A stretch of DNA of 61,588 nucleotides from the NCBI GenBank assembly GCA_003142095.1, contig PLON01000072.1, positions 2,890 through 64,477 on the forward strand. Reading direction: 5' to 3'. Positions 26,389-35,862 of the stretch are shown here, piece by piece. Within the stretch, counting starts at the first letter, position 1, and each line of letters opens with the position of its first letter. The notes under the pieces were generated by a model that was given only the letters and a program-made list of their open reading frames with translations, searched no databases and was not told the DNA's origin. The DNA is from Acidimicrobiaceae bacterium (lineage in GTDB: Bacteria; Actinomycetota; Acidimicrobiia; Acidimicrobiales; RAAP-2). The position numbers were made by a program, and so were the translations under genes.

Positions 26389-27783
26389 GTGAATTCACTG
26401 CGCCGAGGCGTTCGCAACGCGTTCAGGAACTCCATGCGCTCGGTCGGCGTTGTGGTTATCCTGGCCGTCGCGATCGCGCTCTCCATCTCGATGCTGATCG
26501 CCCGCGACGCGGTAACGACCAAGATCAACAGTGTCCGCGCGTCGACTGGTAACACGATCACGGTCTCGCCCAAGGGATTCTACGGCTACAGCGGCGGCGG
26601 CACCCCGCTCACCACCGCCGAAGTAAACGACCTGCTGGACCTAAAGAACGTGACCTCCGTCCAAGAATCACTGAGTGAAGAGCTTCAGAGCTCTCAAACG
26701 TCACTCAAATCGCCCACCCCGAGTGGCACGCTCGGAGGGCGTTTCGGCAACTTCGGTGGCGGTAGTGGGGGTTCAACGGGATCGGACAGTAGCGGCACCA
26801 CGTTTACGATTCCGGTGCGCATCATCGGAACGAACTCTCCCGGCAACGCCCTTGTTGGTGGCGCGAACGGCGGAGGCACCGAAAAGCTGACATCGGGAAC
26901 GTCCTTTAGTCCCACGTCCAAGTCGAATGTGGCGATCGTGGGCGCGACGATGGCCTCGAAAAATAAGTTGAAGGTCGGCTCAACCTTTACGGCGTACGGC
27001 AAAACCGTCACCGTGATCGGCATCTACAACTCGGGCTCCACGTTCGCCGACTCCGACGTCTTGATGCCGCTCACAAGCCTGCAGACGTTGGCCTCCGCGT
27101 CCGGCCAGGTCACGTCCGCGACGGTTGTCGTGAACAACGTCAACAACGTCACGAGCGTGACGAAGGCCATCAACGCGAAAATCGGTTCCAAGGCTGACGT
27201 CACGTCCACCGAAGCCACGACCGAAGCGGCGTTGGCGCCGCTTAACTCGGTCAAAACAATCTCCACGTACACACTGTTCGGAGCCGTGATCGGTGCCGCG
27301 ATCATCTTGCTGCTCTCGATGCTGATGATCGTGCGCGAACGGCGTCGCGAGGTTGGCGTCTTGAAAGCTCTGGGCGCACCGAACCGATCCATCATCGGAC
27401 AGTTCATTGCCGAATCCACGACCTTCACCGTCCTGGGCGCGGTCGTCGGATTCATCATCGGTGCGGCCCTCAGTAGTCCCATCGCCTCGGCGCTCGTCAG
27501 TTCCGAGGGCTCCACCACTCCCGCGAGCGGCTTTGTCCGCGGGGCGGGTGGATTCGGGGGCGGGGGCAACGGGTTCACTCCCCCGTCGGGCACTCGCTTG
27601 CCGGGAGGTGGCCTCCACGCCACCAGCGTCAGCAACACTCTGACCACCTTGCACACCTCGGTTGGTTGGTCGACGCTGACGTACGCCTTTGTCTTCGCCG
27701 TTATCATCGCCGCGCTCGGTTCGACCGTCGCGGCCGCCACCATCGTCCGTATCCGTCCCGCTGAAGTCTTGAGGAGTGAGTAA
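26389..27783 (+). CDS. MacB/FtsX-type ABC exporter permease
   Basis: The 464-aa protein has one N-terminal membrane segment (SVGVVVILAVAIALSISMLI), a large external domain and three C-terminal segments. An LSMLMIVRERRREVGVLKAL cytoplasmic motif typical of FtsX permeases precedes them. The external part holds Gly-rich stretches (FGNFGGGSGGSTG and GGFGGGGNG), unusually flexible for the family. The GTG at 26389 is chosen because AAAGGAAA lies 4-5 nt before it; the upstream ATG has no room for a ribosome site. Its stop overlaps the next ATG (TAATG). With that ATPase it forms an exporter of unknown substrate. Confidence 0.85.
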   Translation: MNSLRRGVRNAFRNSMRSVGVVVILAVAIALSISMLIARDAVTTKINSVRASTGNTITVSPKGFYGYSGGGTPLTTAEVNDLLDLKNVTSVQESLSEELQSSQTSLKSPTPSGTLGGRFGNFGGGSGGSTGSDSSGTTFTIPVRIIGTNSPGNALVGGANGGGTEKLTSGTSFSPTSKSNVAIVGATMASKNKLKVGSTFTAYGKTVTVIGIYNSGSTFADSDVLMPLTSLQTLASASGQVTSATVVVNNVNNVTSVTKAINAKIGSKADVTSTEATTEAALAPLNSVKTISTYTLFGAVIGAAIILLLSMLMIVRERRREVGVLKALGAPNRSIIGQFIAESTTFTVLGAVVGFIIGAALSSPIASALVSSEGSTTPASGFVRGAGGFGGGGNGFTPPSGTRLPGGGLHATSVSNTLTTLHTSVGWSTLTYAFVFAVIIAALGSTVAAATIVRIRPAEVLRSE

Positions 27784-28457
27784 TGCTGAAGGTTGACAAT
27801 CTAAATAAAACGTTTCACACGGCGGCCGGTGACGTGCACGCCGTGCGCAACGTGAGCTTCAACGCCGATAACGGTGAGATGGTCGCCATCATCGGCGCGA
27901 GCGGCAGTGGCAAATCAACGCTGCTCGCGCTGCTTGGTCTCCTTGACGCGCCCGATAAGGGCAGCATCGACCTTGACGGCGTGGAGTTGGCGAACCTCGA
28001 CTCGGGCGGACGCACCAAGTACCGGTCGAGTCAGGTGGGCTTTGTCTTCCAGCAGTTCAATCTCATTCCCAATCTCAGTGCTCGCGAGAACGTCCTACTC
28101 GCCCTCGAGTACTCCCACTGGCCCAAAGCGGATCGAGCACGCCGGGCCGATGAGATGCTGGCTCTCGTGGGACTCGACGGCGAGAAATCGCGGCGTCGTC
28201 CGGCACGTCTCTCGGGCGGTGAACAACAGCGCGTCGCCATCGCGCGAGCGTTTGCGGCTCAGCCGCAGTTGATTCTCGCCGACGAGCCAACGGGCAGTCT
28301 CGACAAGTCCACCGGCCAGAAGATCGTTGCGCTACTGCGCAGCGCCGCGTCCACCCAGGGCGCCACCGTCCTCGTCGTCACCCACGACGAAAAAGTGGCC
28401 AGCCAGGCCGACCGGCGACTCGAGATTGACGACGGAGTACTCGCCGAGATCGCCTAG
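27783..28457 (+). CDS. MacB/LolD-type ABC exporter ATPase
   Basis: The 224-aa ATPase has Walker [20 protein letters not shown]-loop GFVFQQFNLIPNLSARENV, signature [16 protein letters not shown], Walker B LILADEPTGSLDKSTG and VVTHDEKVASQADR. The length and motifs are those of LolD/MacB/FtsE-like subunits. It starts one base inside the permease stop codon, so the pair is co-translated. No periplasmic adaptor gene is present, as usual in actinobacteria. Confidence 0.92.
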   Translation: MLKVDNLNKTFHTAAGDVHAVRNVSFNADNGEMVAIIGASGSGKSTLLALLGLLDAPDKGSIDLDGVELANLDSGGRTKYRSSQVGFVFQQFNLIPNLSARENVLLALEYSHWPKADRARRADEMLALVGLDGEKSRRRPARLSGGEQQRVAIARAFAAQPQLILADEPTGSLDKSTGQKIVALLRSAASTQGATVLVVTHDEKVASQADRRLEIDDGVLAEIA

Positions 28458-28501
28458 CTGGAGCGGCATCGTGAATCCTGTGCAGTAGCCTGGACTCCTC
28501 T

Positions 28502-29584
28502 ATGGGGCTCTCCATTGGCATCGTTGGACTGCCGAACGTCGGAAAATCAACGCTGTTTAACGCGTTAACGAAGAACCACGTGCTCGCCGCGAACTATCCC
28601 TTCGCCACCATCGAACCCAACGTCGGCATTGTCGCGGTCCCGGACGGTCGCCTCACGGTGTTGGCGGAGATGTTCCACTCCGAAAAGATCATCGCCGCGA
28701 CGGTGACCTTCGTCGATATCGCGGGCATCGTGCGAGGCGCCTCCACGGGTGAAGGACTCGGCAATCAGTTCCTCGCCGCCATTCGCGAATCGGACGCCAT
28801 CTGCGAAGTCGTGCGCGTTTTTGAAGATGACGACGTCATCCACGTAGATGGTCGGATCGACCCCGCGAGCGACGTCGCCACCATCGAGACCGAACTGATC
28901 CTCGCCGACCTCCAGACGGTGGAGAAGGCAATCACACGTCTCGAGCGCGACTCCAAGCGTGGCGGCGAAGCGGCCGTGAAGCTCGCCGAAGTACGAAAGG
29001 CCCAGTTGGCGCTCAACGACGGTCGGGTGATCTCCCAGCTCGCGGCAAAAGAGCTCGACCGTTCGCTGCTCTACGATCTGCACCTCTTGACGGATAAGCC
29101 CTTCATCTACGTCTTTAACGTTGACGAGGCGACTCTCTCCAACGAGGCGCGACAGCAGGAGCTGCGCGATTCGGTCGCCCCGTCGCCGAGCGTGGTGCTC
29201 TGCGCCAAAGTCGAAGCCGAACTTTCTGAGCTCGACGACGACGAAGCCCTCGAACTCTTGCAGTCCTACGGTCAGAACGAGTCGGGCCTGGCCCAACTGT
29301 CACGCGTGGGCTTTACCACCTTGGGTCTGCAAACTTTTCTAACGGCTGGCCCCAAAGAAGCACGAGCCTGGACGATCCACCAGGGCGAAACGGCGCCCGA
29401 AGCGGCTGGCGAAATCCACACGGACTTTCAAAAGCACTTCATCAAAGCCGAGGTCGTCTCCTACGCCGACCTGATCAGCGCGGGATCCATGGCGGCAGTG
29501 AAGGCCGCCGGCAAGGCACGCGTCGAGGGCAAGGAATACGTCATGCGCGACGGCGACGTTGTCGAGTTTCGAGTCGGTGTCTAG
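28502..29584 (+). CDS. ychF: Redox-regulated ATPase/GTPase YchF
   Basis: The 360-aa Obg-like protein has the P-loop [14 protein letters not shown] and the strongly conserved [20 protein letters not shown]. It also has [20 protein letters not shown], a coiled-coil insert rich in E/K, and the NVDE base-specificity motif that makes YchF prefer ATP. The C-terminal TGS-like domain ends in [19 protein letters not shown]. YchF associates with ribosomes and stress responses. It is of normal length and there is nothing odd. It stands 44 bp after the exporter genes. Confidence 0.95.
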   Translation: MGLSIGIVGLPNVGKSTLFNALTKNHVLAANYPFATIEPNVGIVAVPDGRLTVLAEMFHSEKIIAATVTFVDIAGIVRGASTGEGLGNQFLAAIRESDAICEVVRVFEDDDVIHVDGRIDPASDVATIETELILADLQTVEKAITRLERDSKRGGEAAVKLAEVRKAQLALNDGRVISQLAAKELDRSLLYDLHLLTDKPFIYVFNVDEATLSNEARQQELRDSVAPSPSVVLCAKVEAELSELDDDEALELLQSYGQNESGLAQLSRVGFTTLGLQTFLTAGPKEARAWTIHQGETAPEAAGEIHTDFQKHFIKAEVVSYADLISAGSMAAVKAAGKARVEGKEYVMRDGDVVEFRVGV

Positions 29585-29652
29585 CGCTATCATTTTGCTA
29601 GGCGACTGCGGCAGAGGTCGGCGCCTGGAAAACTCAAACTCCTAGGAGAACT

Positions 29653-31098
29653 ATGACCTCTGACCCTTTTACGTACAAAGTTGCTGACCTTTCTCTCGCC
29701 GACTTCGGTCGCGCTGAGATCACATTGGCCGAACACGAAATGCCCGGCCTCATGGCCATGCGAGCCGAATTTGGTGAGTCGAAGCCCTTGAAGGGCTCGC
29801 GCATCGCCGGCTCTCTGCACATGACGATTCAGACCGCAGTCTTGATCGAGACTCTCGTCGCGCTCGGCGCCGACGTGCGATGGGTGAGCTGCAACATCTT
29901 CTCGACCCAAGACCACGCGGCTGCGGCCATCGTGGTCGGTCCTGAAGGAACCGTCGAGAACCCTACGGGTGTACCGGTCTTCGCCTGGAAGGGTGAAACT
30001 CTTGAAGAGTACTGGTGGTGCACCGAGCAACTTCTTCGCTGGCCCGGCTTCGACGGACCGACCATGATCCTCGACGATGGCGGCGACGCGACGCTGTTCG
30101 TCCACAAGGGTCTCGAGTTCGAGCGAGCGGGGTTCGTTCCGTCGCCCGAGACGGCCGACTCCGAGGAGTACCGCGTTATCTTGACGGTTCTCCAGTCGAT
30201 CATTGCGTCGGGCGAGAAGGTCTTCGAGCCCATGGCGAAGAGCATCATCGGCGTCTCGGAAGAGACCACGACCGGTGTGCACCGGCTCTACGAGATGGAA
30301 CGCGACGGCACTCTGCTCTTTCCCGCCATCAACGTCAACGACGCCGTCACGAAGTCGAAGTTTGACAACAAGTACGGCGTGCGCCACTCCTTGATCGACG
30401 GCATCAACCGAGCGACCGATGTACTAATCGGTGGCAAGGTCGCGGTGGTGTGTGGATACGGCGACGTGGGTAAGGGCTCGGCCGAGTCCTTTCGCGGACA
30501 GGGCGCTCGGGTCATCGTGACCGAGATTGACCCCATCTGTGCGCTGCAAGCGGCGATGGACGGTTTTCAAGTGACGACTCTTGAAGAAGCGCTACCGATC
30601 GCCGACTTCGTCATCACCGCTACGGGTAACCGCGACATCGTCACCGTCGAGCACATGCAGATGATGAAGCACCTCGCCGTCCTCGGCAACATCGGTCACT
30701 TCGATAACGAGATTGACATGGCTGGCTTGACCAACCTCCCGGGCGTTACCCGCGAGACCATTAAGCCCCAAGTCGACAAGTGGACGTTGCCGAGTGGCCG
30801 AGCGATCATCGTGCTCTCCGAGGGTCGACTGCTCAACCTCGGTAACGCGACCGGTCACCCCAGTTTCGTGATGAGTAACTCCTTCACCGACCAGACGATG
30901 GCCCAGATCGAACTGTTCGACAACGACGGCACGTACGAGAAGAAGGTCTATGTCTTGCCCAAGCAGCTAGACGAAAAAGTGGCTCGACTGCACCTCGACG
31001 CGCTCGGCGTGAAGTTGACGACGCTCACGAAGCAACAGGCCGACTACATCGGTGTCGCCGTCGAAGGTCCCTATAAGCCCGACACCTACCGGTACTAA
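29653..31098 (+). CDS. ahcY: Adenosylhomocysteinase
   Basis: The 481-aa enzyme hydrolyses S-adenosylhomocysteine to adenosine and homocysteine using bound NAD. It has [42 protein letters not shown], the NAD motif [31 protein letters not shown] and the C-terminal [20 protein letters not shown]. The tail lysine/tyrosine of the signature is present. The insert typical of bacterial enzymes explains the length. A 68-base leader contains a TATCAT -10-like box and a GGCGAC...GCGCC hairpin. AGGAG precedes the ATG. Confidence 0.97.
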   Translation: MTSDPFTYKVADLSLADFGRAEITLAEHEMPGLMAMRAEFGESKPLKGSRIAGSLHMTIQTAVLIETLVALGADVRWVSCNIFSTQDHAAAAIVVGPEGTVENPTGVPVFAWKGETLEEYWWCTEQLLRWPGFDGPTMILDDGGDATLFVHKGLEFERAGFVPSPETADSEEYRVILTVLQSIIASGEKVFEPMAKSIIGVSEETTTGVHRLYEMERDGTLLFPAINVNDAVTKSKFDNKYGVRHSLIDGINRATDVLIGGKVAVVCGYGDVGKGSAESFRGQGARVIVTEIDPICALQAAMDGFQVTTLEEALPIADFVITATGNRDIVTVEHMQMMKHLAVLGNIGHFDNEIDMAGLTNLPGVTRETIKPQVDKWTLPSGRAIIVLSEGRLLNLGNATGHPSFVMSNSFTDQTMAQIELFDNDGTYEKKVYVLPKQLDEKVARLHLDALGVKLTTLTKQQADYIGVAVEGPYKPDTYRY

Positions 31099-31114
31099 AC
31101 GCTTCGACGAGTAT

Positions 31115-31966
31115 CTAGCGGTATCCCGCGAAGATATCGTCCACGCGGCCTGAGAGACCCTTCGGATTGGTGACGCGCACGAACCACTCGGTACCCATGG
31201 CCTTACGGAACTCTTCGCGGCTCATCTTCATCCAGAAGGACTCCCCCACCTGGGAGTGGTGAGCCGCGAGGGCGTCATACTTGGCGTCCGTCGCCGAACT
31301 CACGTCAATGGCTGCGCCGATCTCGTCATCGGGGGTACCCATTTCGAACTCGTCTTCGGGATCGGGATCGGGCTCTCGAACAATACCCTTCGCAGCCTCG
31401 GCTTCACGTTGTTCGCGCTCTTCCCGCTCCCAGCGCTCACGCATGATGGCCATGACCGAGTTGGGAATCGCGTTGAAGTAGAGGGTCGGCTCGTAGTCGA
31501 TGAGCGCAAGCGCGGACATGGTGATGCGGTGAGCCTGGATGTGATCGGGGTGTCCGTAGAAGCCGTGTTCGTTGTACGTGACGACGACCTGGGGACGCTC
31601 TTCCATCATGACGGCGGCGAGACGTTCTGCGGCGTCCCCGACCGGAGTCGCCCAAAAAGCTGACGGGTCGTTGTTCTGGGGCCAGCCCATCATTCCCGAA
31701 TCGCGATAGCCGAGCCGGACACTTCGACTAATTCCGAGAATCTCGACAGCTCGATCGAGCTCTCCCTCGCGAATCACCACCACATCGTCGGCGTCGTGCC
31801 CGTCGGTGTCGGGCTTAATACCGCCGGGTGCGTCACCAAACTCCCCGCGCGTGCAGGTGACGAGGACGGTGCGAATTTTCTGGTCCGCGAGGACCCGATA
31901 GAGGCCGCCCGTTGAACTCGCTTCATCGTCGGGGTGGGCGTGAACCGCTAAAAACGTCAGTGCCAT
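31115..31966 (-). CDS. mca: Mycothiol S-conjugate amidase-like LmbE/PIG-L deacetylase
   Basis: The 283-aa zinc hydrolase has the metal motifs VHAHPDDEASSTGG and GFYGHPDHIQAHRI, the LGYRDSGMMGWP segment typical of the Mca/MshB family, and the C-terminal DALAAHHSQVGESFWMKM. Mca cleaves mycothiol S-conjugates during detoxification. An acidic insert (REPDPDPEDEFEMGTPDDE) is seen in actinobacterial Mca proteins. Its ATG shares one base with the stop of the upstream paralogue (TGATG), so both are co-translated. Assignment as Mca rather than MshB is by length and insert. Confidence 0.78.
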   Translation of the reverse strand: MALTFLAVHAHPDDEASSTGGLYRVLADQKIRTVLVTCTRGEFGDAPGGIKPDTDGHDADDVVVIREGELDRAVEILGISRSVRLGYRDSGMMGWPQNNDPSAFWATPVGDAAERLAAVMMEERPQVVVTYNEHGFYGHPDHIQAHRITMSALALIDYEPTLYFNAIPNSVMAIMRERWEREEREQREAEAAKGIVREPDPDPEDEFEMGTPDDEIGAAIDVSSATDAKYDALAAHHSQVGESFWMKMSREEFRKAMGTEWFVRVTNPKGLSGRVDDIFAGYR

Positions 31967-32778
31967 CAGAGTTCTCCCATCAGGTCAGTCTCGTCACCGC
32001 CTGTGTCATGTCGACTCCACGCGCGCTGGTAGTACTCGGTACTAAAGAGTAGAGAGAAGAGGTCGTCGTTCATTTCGACCAGATCCTCGTTGTCAATCTG
32101 CGTGGCGTGTGCCGCCATGGCGTCGTGCTTTATTCGTACGTAGTCGCGGGCGTCGAGCGTCGTCGCCACGACGTCGTCGGCGACGTGGGTGCTGGCGTCG
32201 AGCACCCACGCGGGCATCGAGAGGCCCAGATCCTTCGCCTGCTCGATGAGCGACGACATGATTCCTTCGGGCACCACCGAGTAGTACAGGCGCTCGACGC
32301 TCGAGGAGAGTTCGATGGCGCGACGCGTCACGACATTCGCATGGATGTGGTCGGGGTGTCCGTAAAAGCCGTTCTCGTCGTAGGTAACGACGACTCGCGC
32401 GTCCTCCTCGTCGAAGATCGAGGCGATCGTCCTCGCCACGGCGTCGACGTTCGCGTTCATGAAGGCGTCGGGGTTCTTGTTCTGGGGCCACCCCATCATC
32501 CCCGAGTCGTCGTAGCCGAGCGTCACGACGCGCGCGAAACCGAGAGTCTGCGCGGAGCGCTGTAGCTCGCTCGCTCGCGTGGCTTTCGTCTGACGAGCGT
32601 CGTGACCCTCCATGTCGCCCGAGCGACCCTGCGCGTCGAATCCGAGCTGGCCGCTCGTGCAAGTAATGAGAACGACGCGATGATCGAGGGCGGCGTAGTG
32701 CGCACTGGCGCCCGCGCCGAAGAAGGCTTCGTCGTCGGGGTGAGCGTGTACGCAGACCAGAGTGGCGGGAGAACTCAT
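31966..32778 (-). CDS. LmbE/PIG-L deacetylase, paralogue of the adjacent Mca-like gene
   Basis: The 270-aa protein has VHAHPDDEAFFGAGASAHY, LGYDDSGMMGWPQNKNPDA, ENGFYGHPDHIHANVVTR and the late AMAAHATQIDNEDLVEM. These are the same metal and signature motifs as its neighbour. It could supply the MshB step (GlcNAc-inositol deacetylation) or be a second conjugate amidase; sequence alone does not decide. It is coupled by TGATG to the downstream gene and starts only 9 bp after the NRAMP-like gene ends, so all may share one transcript. Confidence 0.75.
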   Translation of the reverse strand: MSSPATLVCVHAHPDDEAFFGAGASAHYAALDHRVVLITCTSGQLGFDAQGRSGDMEGHDARQTKATRASELQRSAQTLGFARVVTLGYDDSGMMGWPQNKNPDAFMNANVDAVARTIASIFDEEDARVVVTYDENGFYGHPDHIHANVVTRRAIELSSSVERLYYSVVPEGIMSSLIEQAKDLGLSMPAWVLDASTHVADDVVATTLDARDYVRIKHDAMAAHATQIDNEDLVEMNDDLFSLLFSTEYYQRAWSRHDTGGDETDLMGEL

Positions 32779-32787
32779 GACGAGAGA

Positions 32788-34368
32788 TTACGAGGTCAAC
32801 AGTTGGACGATACGCACGATCAGCAAAATCCCCGCCGCAAAGAGATAGCAACTCTGCGAACGCATCAGAATTGTCCGAGCGCGTGATTTGGGCATCGGCG
32901 CGAGCAGCGCCAGTCGTGGCGTGCGCCAGTCGCGCTTGTCGATGTCGTACTGCGCCGGGGGTTGCCACCTGCGCCACGCCATCGGCAGTCCCACGAGAAG
33001 ACCGAGTGCGCCTATCGCCGCGAGAACTTCCAACAAGCGAAGAACGGGAAGACTCGTAAACAACGTAGAGATCATCAAGGTGAACGACAGCACCACCAAG
33101 ACGACCACCATGAAGACGGCCACCACGTTGAGGGTTCGACCGTTCTTCCACGGCCCCATCAGCTCGCGGTCGTTGGCCAACATCAGCACGATGATCGTGG
33201 TACTGGGCAACATCAGTCCGCACAGCGCCTGCACCGCGAGGGTGATCACGCCGAGCGGCGCGCCGGGCACGACGGCCACCGTTCCGGCGAGCAGCAACAG
33301 CACCCCGAATCCGCCGTAGAAGGCCTTCGCTTCGAAGAGTCGGGCGTTGAGACCCTGGTGGCCCGACGAGAGGTCGCCAATCGCGTAGGAGCTGGCGAGC
33401 GTGACGACCGCCGCGCCAATGATTGAGGCGTTCAACAACAGAAGTGCAAAGATCGCGCCCGTGTCGTGACCGACGTAGCGACCGAGGCCGCGCGCGACTC
33501 CGAGCGCGTTCGTATACGAGTTGGTGTTTCCGTGACCGGCGAGGCCGACGGCGCAGGCCGCCACCAACGCCGAGGCCACGATCACGACAATGAACGAGCC
33601 CACGATGGTGTCGACCCGTTCGTAGTTCAGCCAACGCGGCGTGATGCGCTTGTCGACGATGTTGGACTCTTGGAAGAACAACTGCCACGGCGCGACGGTC
33701 GTACCGATGATGGAGATGATAAGGAGAACCGCACTCGAACTAGCGCCCCCGCGAATCCGCGGGATAAAGGAATGACTCGCCATCGCGGAGAACGACGGGT
33801 GCGTGACAACCACCAAGGGAATGATGATGAAGTTGATCGCGATGAAGAGCATCATGAATCGCTCCCAACGGCGAAACGACCCCGACGCCGTCACGGAGAA
33901 GAGCAGCACTACGGCGACCGGCACCGAGATGTAGGGACTTACGCCGAAGTACTCCATGGCGAGCGAGATGCCGATGAACTCGGTGACGATGATGAGAAAG
34001 TTCAAGAAGAGGATCGAAAAGATCGAGAGGTTGCCCCAGTAGCGACCGAAGCGTTCACGAATGAGACGGCCGTGGCCAACACCCGTCACGGCACCAAGAC
34101 GCGCCACCATCTCTTGGATGATGATGAGCACGGGAATCAGTAGCGGCAGGGTCCAGAGCAACGTGTAGCCGAAGTTCTGACCCGCCTGGGCGTAGGTGGA
34201 GACGCCCCCCGCGTCGTTGTCGCCCACCATGACGATGAGACCGGGACCAATGATGGCGATCAGTGTGAGAAAGCGAGCGCGGAAACCACGTCGACGTTCG
34301 TCGTCGTGCGCGCCGATGGAGCCAAACGCTCCGGCAATCTGTGTCTCTTTCGACTTCTCGCTCTGCAC
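32788..34368 (-). CDS. NRAMP-related divalent metal transporter
   Basis: The 526-aa protein has about eleven membrane segments in NRAMP order. In helix 1 the usual DPGN is replaced by GDNDAGGVSTYAQAG. In helix 6 the usual MPHN-like motif reads GTTVAPWQLFFQESNIVDKR. These changes sit at the metal site, so the ion may not be manganese; Mg-transporting NRAMP relatives are one precedent for altered sites (inference). A GTG start with AAAAGGAG 7 nt upstream is chosen, because the earlier in-frame GTG lies within the leader hairpin. It follows the PRC/MgtE-N/CBS gene, suggesting a two-gene metal uptake unit. Confidence 0.8.
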   Translation of the reverse strand: MQSEKSKETQIAGAFGSIGAHDDERRRGFRARFLTLIAIIGPGLIVMVGDNDAGGVSTYAQAGQNFGYTLLWTLPLLIPVLIIIQEMVARLGAVTGVGHGRLIRERFGRYWGNLSIFSILFLNFLIIVTEFIGISLAMEYFGVSPYISVPVAVVLLFSVTASGSFRRWERFMMLFIAINFIIIPLVVVTHPSFSAMASHSFIPRIRGGASSSAVLLIISIIGTTVAPWQLFFQESNIVDKRITPRWLNYERVDTIVGSFIVVIVASALVAACAVGLAGHGNTNSYTNALGVARGLGRYVGHDTGAIFALLLLNASIIGAAVVTLASSYAIGDLSSGHQGLNARLFEAKAFYGGFGVLLLLAGTVAVVPGAPLGVITLAVQALCGLMLPSTTIIVLMLANDRELMGPWKNGRTLNVVAVFMVVVLVVLSFTLMISTLFTSLPVLRLLEVLAAIGALGLLVGLPMAWRRWQPPAQYDIDKRDWRTPRLALLAPMPKSRARTILMRSQSCYLFAAGILLIVRIVQLLTS

Positions 34369-34545
34369 GTGCCATCTCCTTTTCGTCTCGTTGTGGTCGT
34401 TGGGCGAAACAACCACGCAGAAACGAAAGGGGCTAGAGCTCCTGTTTCATCAAGCGAAGTTGTGTCGGTACGTCGAAGGCCTTGCGGCCGGTACTAGGGG
34501 GTTTCAGAGTGACCCCCTTAGAACGAGACGGCGGCGCGTGGGCAT
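34369..34545 (-). promoter_or_regulatory. Structured leader of the NRAMP-like gene, candidate cis-regulatory RNA
   Basis: Three hairpins follow each other on the minus strand. The first (34518-34496) has a 7-bp AGGGGGT/ACCCCCT stem with a 9-nt loop. The second (34489-34478) is GGCC-GCAA-GGCC with a GNRA tetraloop. The third (34416-34393) is a 9-bp stem GTGGTTGTT/AACGACCAC with loop TCGCCC, ending 11 nt before the Shine-Dalgarno sequence. No T-tract follows the first hairpin. It does not match a riboswitch consensus I can recall (M-box and yybP-ykoY were compared by eye). Confidence 0.45.
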
Positions 34546-35805
34546 TTATTCTTCCGCCGCACTCATGCCGAACTCGGCGCGCCAGCCCTGGGGCAGTAGC
34601 TCTTCGAGTAAGTCGTCCACCGTCACGACGCCGATCATCATGTTGTGCTCATCGTCAAGCACCGGCAAGACGGTCAAGTTGAAGTCACTCATTTTTCTCG
34701 ACACGCGCAACACGTCCCAGTGCGGGTGCACGTGGGCCAAGTGCGTACGCGCGACCGACAGGGCCAGTTCGTTGGGCCGCGCCCTCACGAGTGGCGCAAT
34801 CGACGCGGCGCCGATCGGCTGACCGGCGTCGTTCAAAATGAAGACCGCTTGCAGCGACTCGGCCGGCACGCTCGACGTGCGAATTGCGTCCAGCGCATCG
34901 TCGACCGTGGCCGTTGGCCCGACCGACACGTAGTCGGGATTCATCAGTCCCCCGGCGGTGTCGGCGTTGTACGAAAGAAGTTGGCGCACTTTGGCTTGCT
35001 GCTCGCTGGGCAGCAGATCGAGAATCGGCAAGCGACGCTCCTGGTCGATCTCGGTGATGAGGTCGGCGGCGTTGTCGGGCTCCATGCGCGAGAGCAACCG
35101 CGCTGATTCCTCGTCCGAGCGTGATTCCAGGAACTCGAGCTGGTGAGTCGTATCGAGCTCTTCGAAGACGTCCGCTTCAAGTTCACGGTCGAGCCCCACC
35201 GCTTCGATGATCTCCTCACCCTCTTCGTGACTGGCCTGCTCGACGAGGTCGGCGATCTGGGCCGGGTGGAGCTTCGCGAGTTTGCGATAGGGAATGCGAA
35301 GCCGCGCGGTGGGCACGTGCGAGACAAAGGGTTCGATGGACGCGAAGTCCACAATGGAGTCGGCCTGAACGTGCGGACCGATCTTGTGACCGAAGACGCG
35401 GCGCAGAAATGTTCGACGTCGGGGGTCGACGCCCACCACTTCCCAGCGCCCATCGACCTGGGCGATCTCAATCTCGTTCGCGATCATGATCCGTCCGCGC
35501 ACCAAGTTGATGAGGTGTCGAGCGAGCAGGTCCTCCGCGAGAAGCATCTCGCCGGGACGGCGTTCGAATCGACGCAGGTCCACTCGGCGTCCCTCAAAGG
35601 TCATGCGTCCCTGGGCGAGGCCCCCGATCTTCTTGATCGAGACGAAGAGATCGCGTCCCGCAATACGAATAACGGCGCCCACGATCGGCGGGTGCGGATC
35701 GTCACCGAGGCGCGCGACCAGGTCCTGGACGCGTCCAATCTTGTCGCCGCCCGAGTCGTAGATCGGACGACGCAAGAACGTTGAGAGGTGGAGAATTTCC
35801 GTCAT
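34546..35805 (-). CDS. PRC-barrel/MgtE N-terminal/CBS-pair protein
   Basis: The 419-aa cytosolic protein has three parts. The first is an N-terminal PRC-barrel-like region (LRRPIYDSGGDKIGRVQDLV, then a second half with VGVDPRRRTFLRRVFG). The second is an MgtE N-domain superhelix (LAKLHPAQIADLVEQA, LLSRMEPDNAADLITEID, ILDLLPSEQQAKVRQLLSY). The third is a CBS pair starting at GGLMNPDYVSVGPTATVDDA. The MgtE membrane pore is missing, so it likely senses a metal or nucleotide for the transporter encoded just downstream (inference from context). The ATG has AAGG 7 nt upstream. Confidence 0.82.
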   Translation of the reverse strand: MTEILHLSTFLRRPIYDSGGDKIGRVQDLVARLGDDPHPPIVGAVIRIAGRDLFVSIKKIGGLAQGRMTFEGRRVDLRRFERRPGEMLLAEDLLARHLINLVRGRIMIANEIEIAQVDGRWEVVGVDPRRRTFLRRVFGHKIGPHVQADSIVDFASIEPFVSHVPTARLRIPYRKLAKLHPAQIADLVEQASHEEGEEIIEAVGLDRELEADVFEELDTTHQLEFLESRSDEESARLLSRMEPDNAADLITEIDQERRLPILDLLPSEQQAKVRQLLSYNADTAGGLMNPDYVSVGPTATVDDALDAIRTSSVPAESLQAVFILNDAGQPIGAASIAPLVRARPNELALSVARTHLAHVHPHWDVLRVSRKMSDFNLTVLPVLDDEHNMMIGVVTVDDLLEELLPQGWRAEFGMSAAEE

Positions 35806-35862
35806 GGTCAGCCTTGACCACAACAGGCTACCGCCTAGGCCTCAGCGGTTTTCCGGCTCCGC

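Noticed and set aside
29585-29652. SAH riboswitch upstream of ahcY
   Set aside because: The leader is too short and does not match the SAH aptamer core I know; only a generic GC hairpin and a CTCCTAGGAG palindrome at the ribosome site are visible.
32093-33688. 531-aa Arg-rich frame on the minus strand
   Set aside because: Overlaps the NRAMP-like and LmbE genes in another frame; its composition (runs of Arg/Gly) is typical of a shifted high-GC frame.
34496-34518. Rho-independent terminator of the MgtE-N/CBS gene
   Set aside because: The 7-bp stem is strong but is not followed by a T-tract on the minus strand, so it is described as part of the leader structure.
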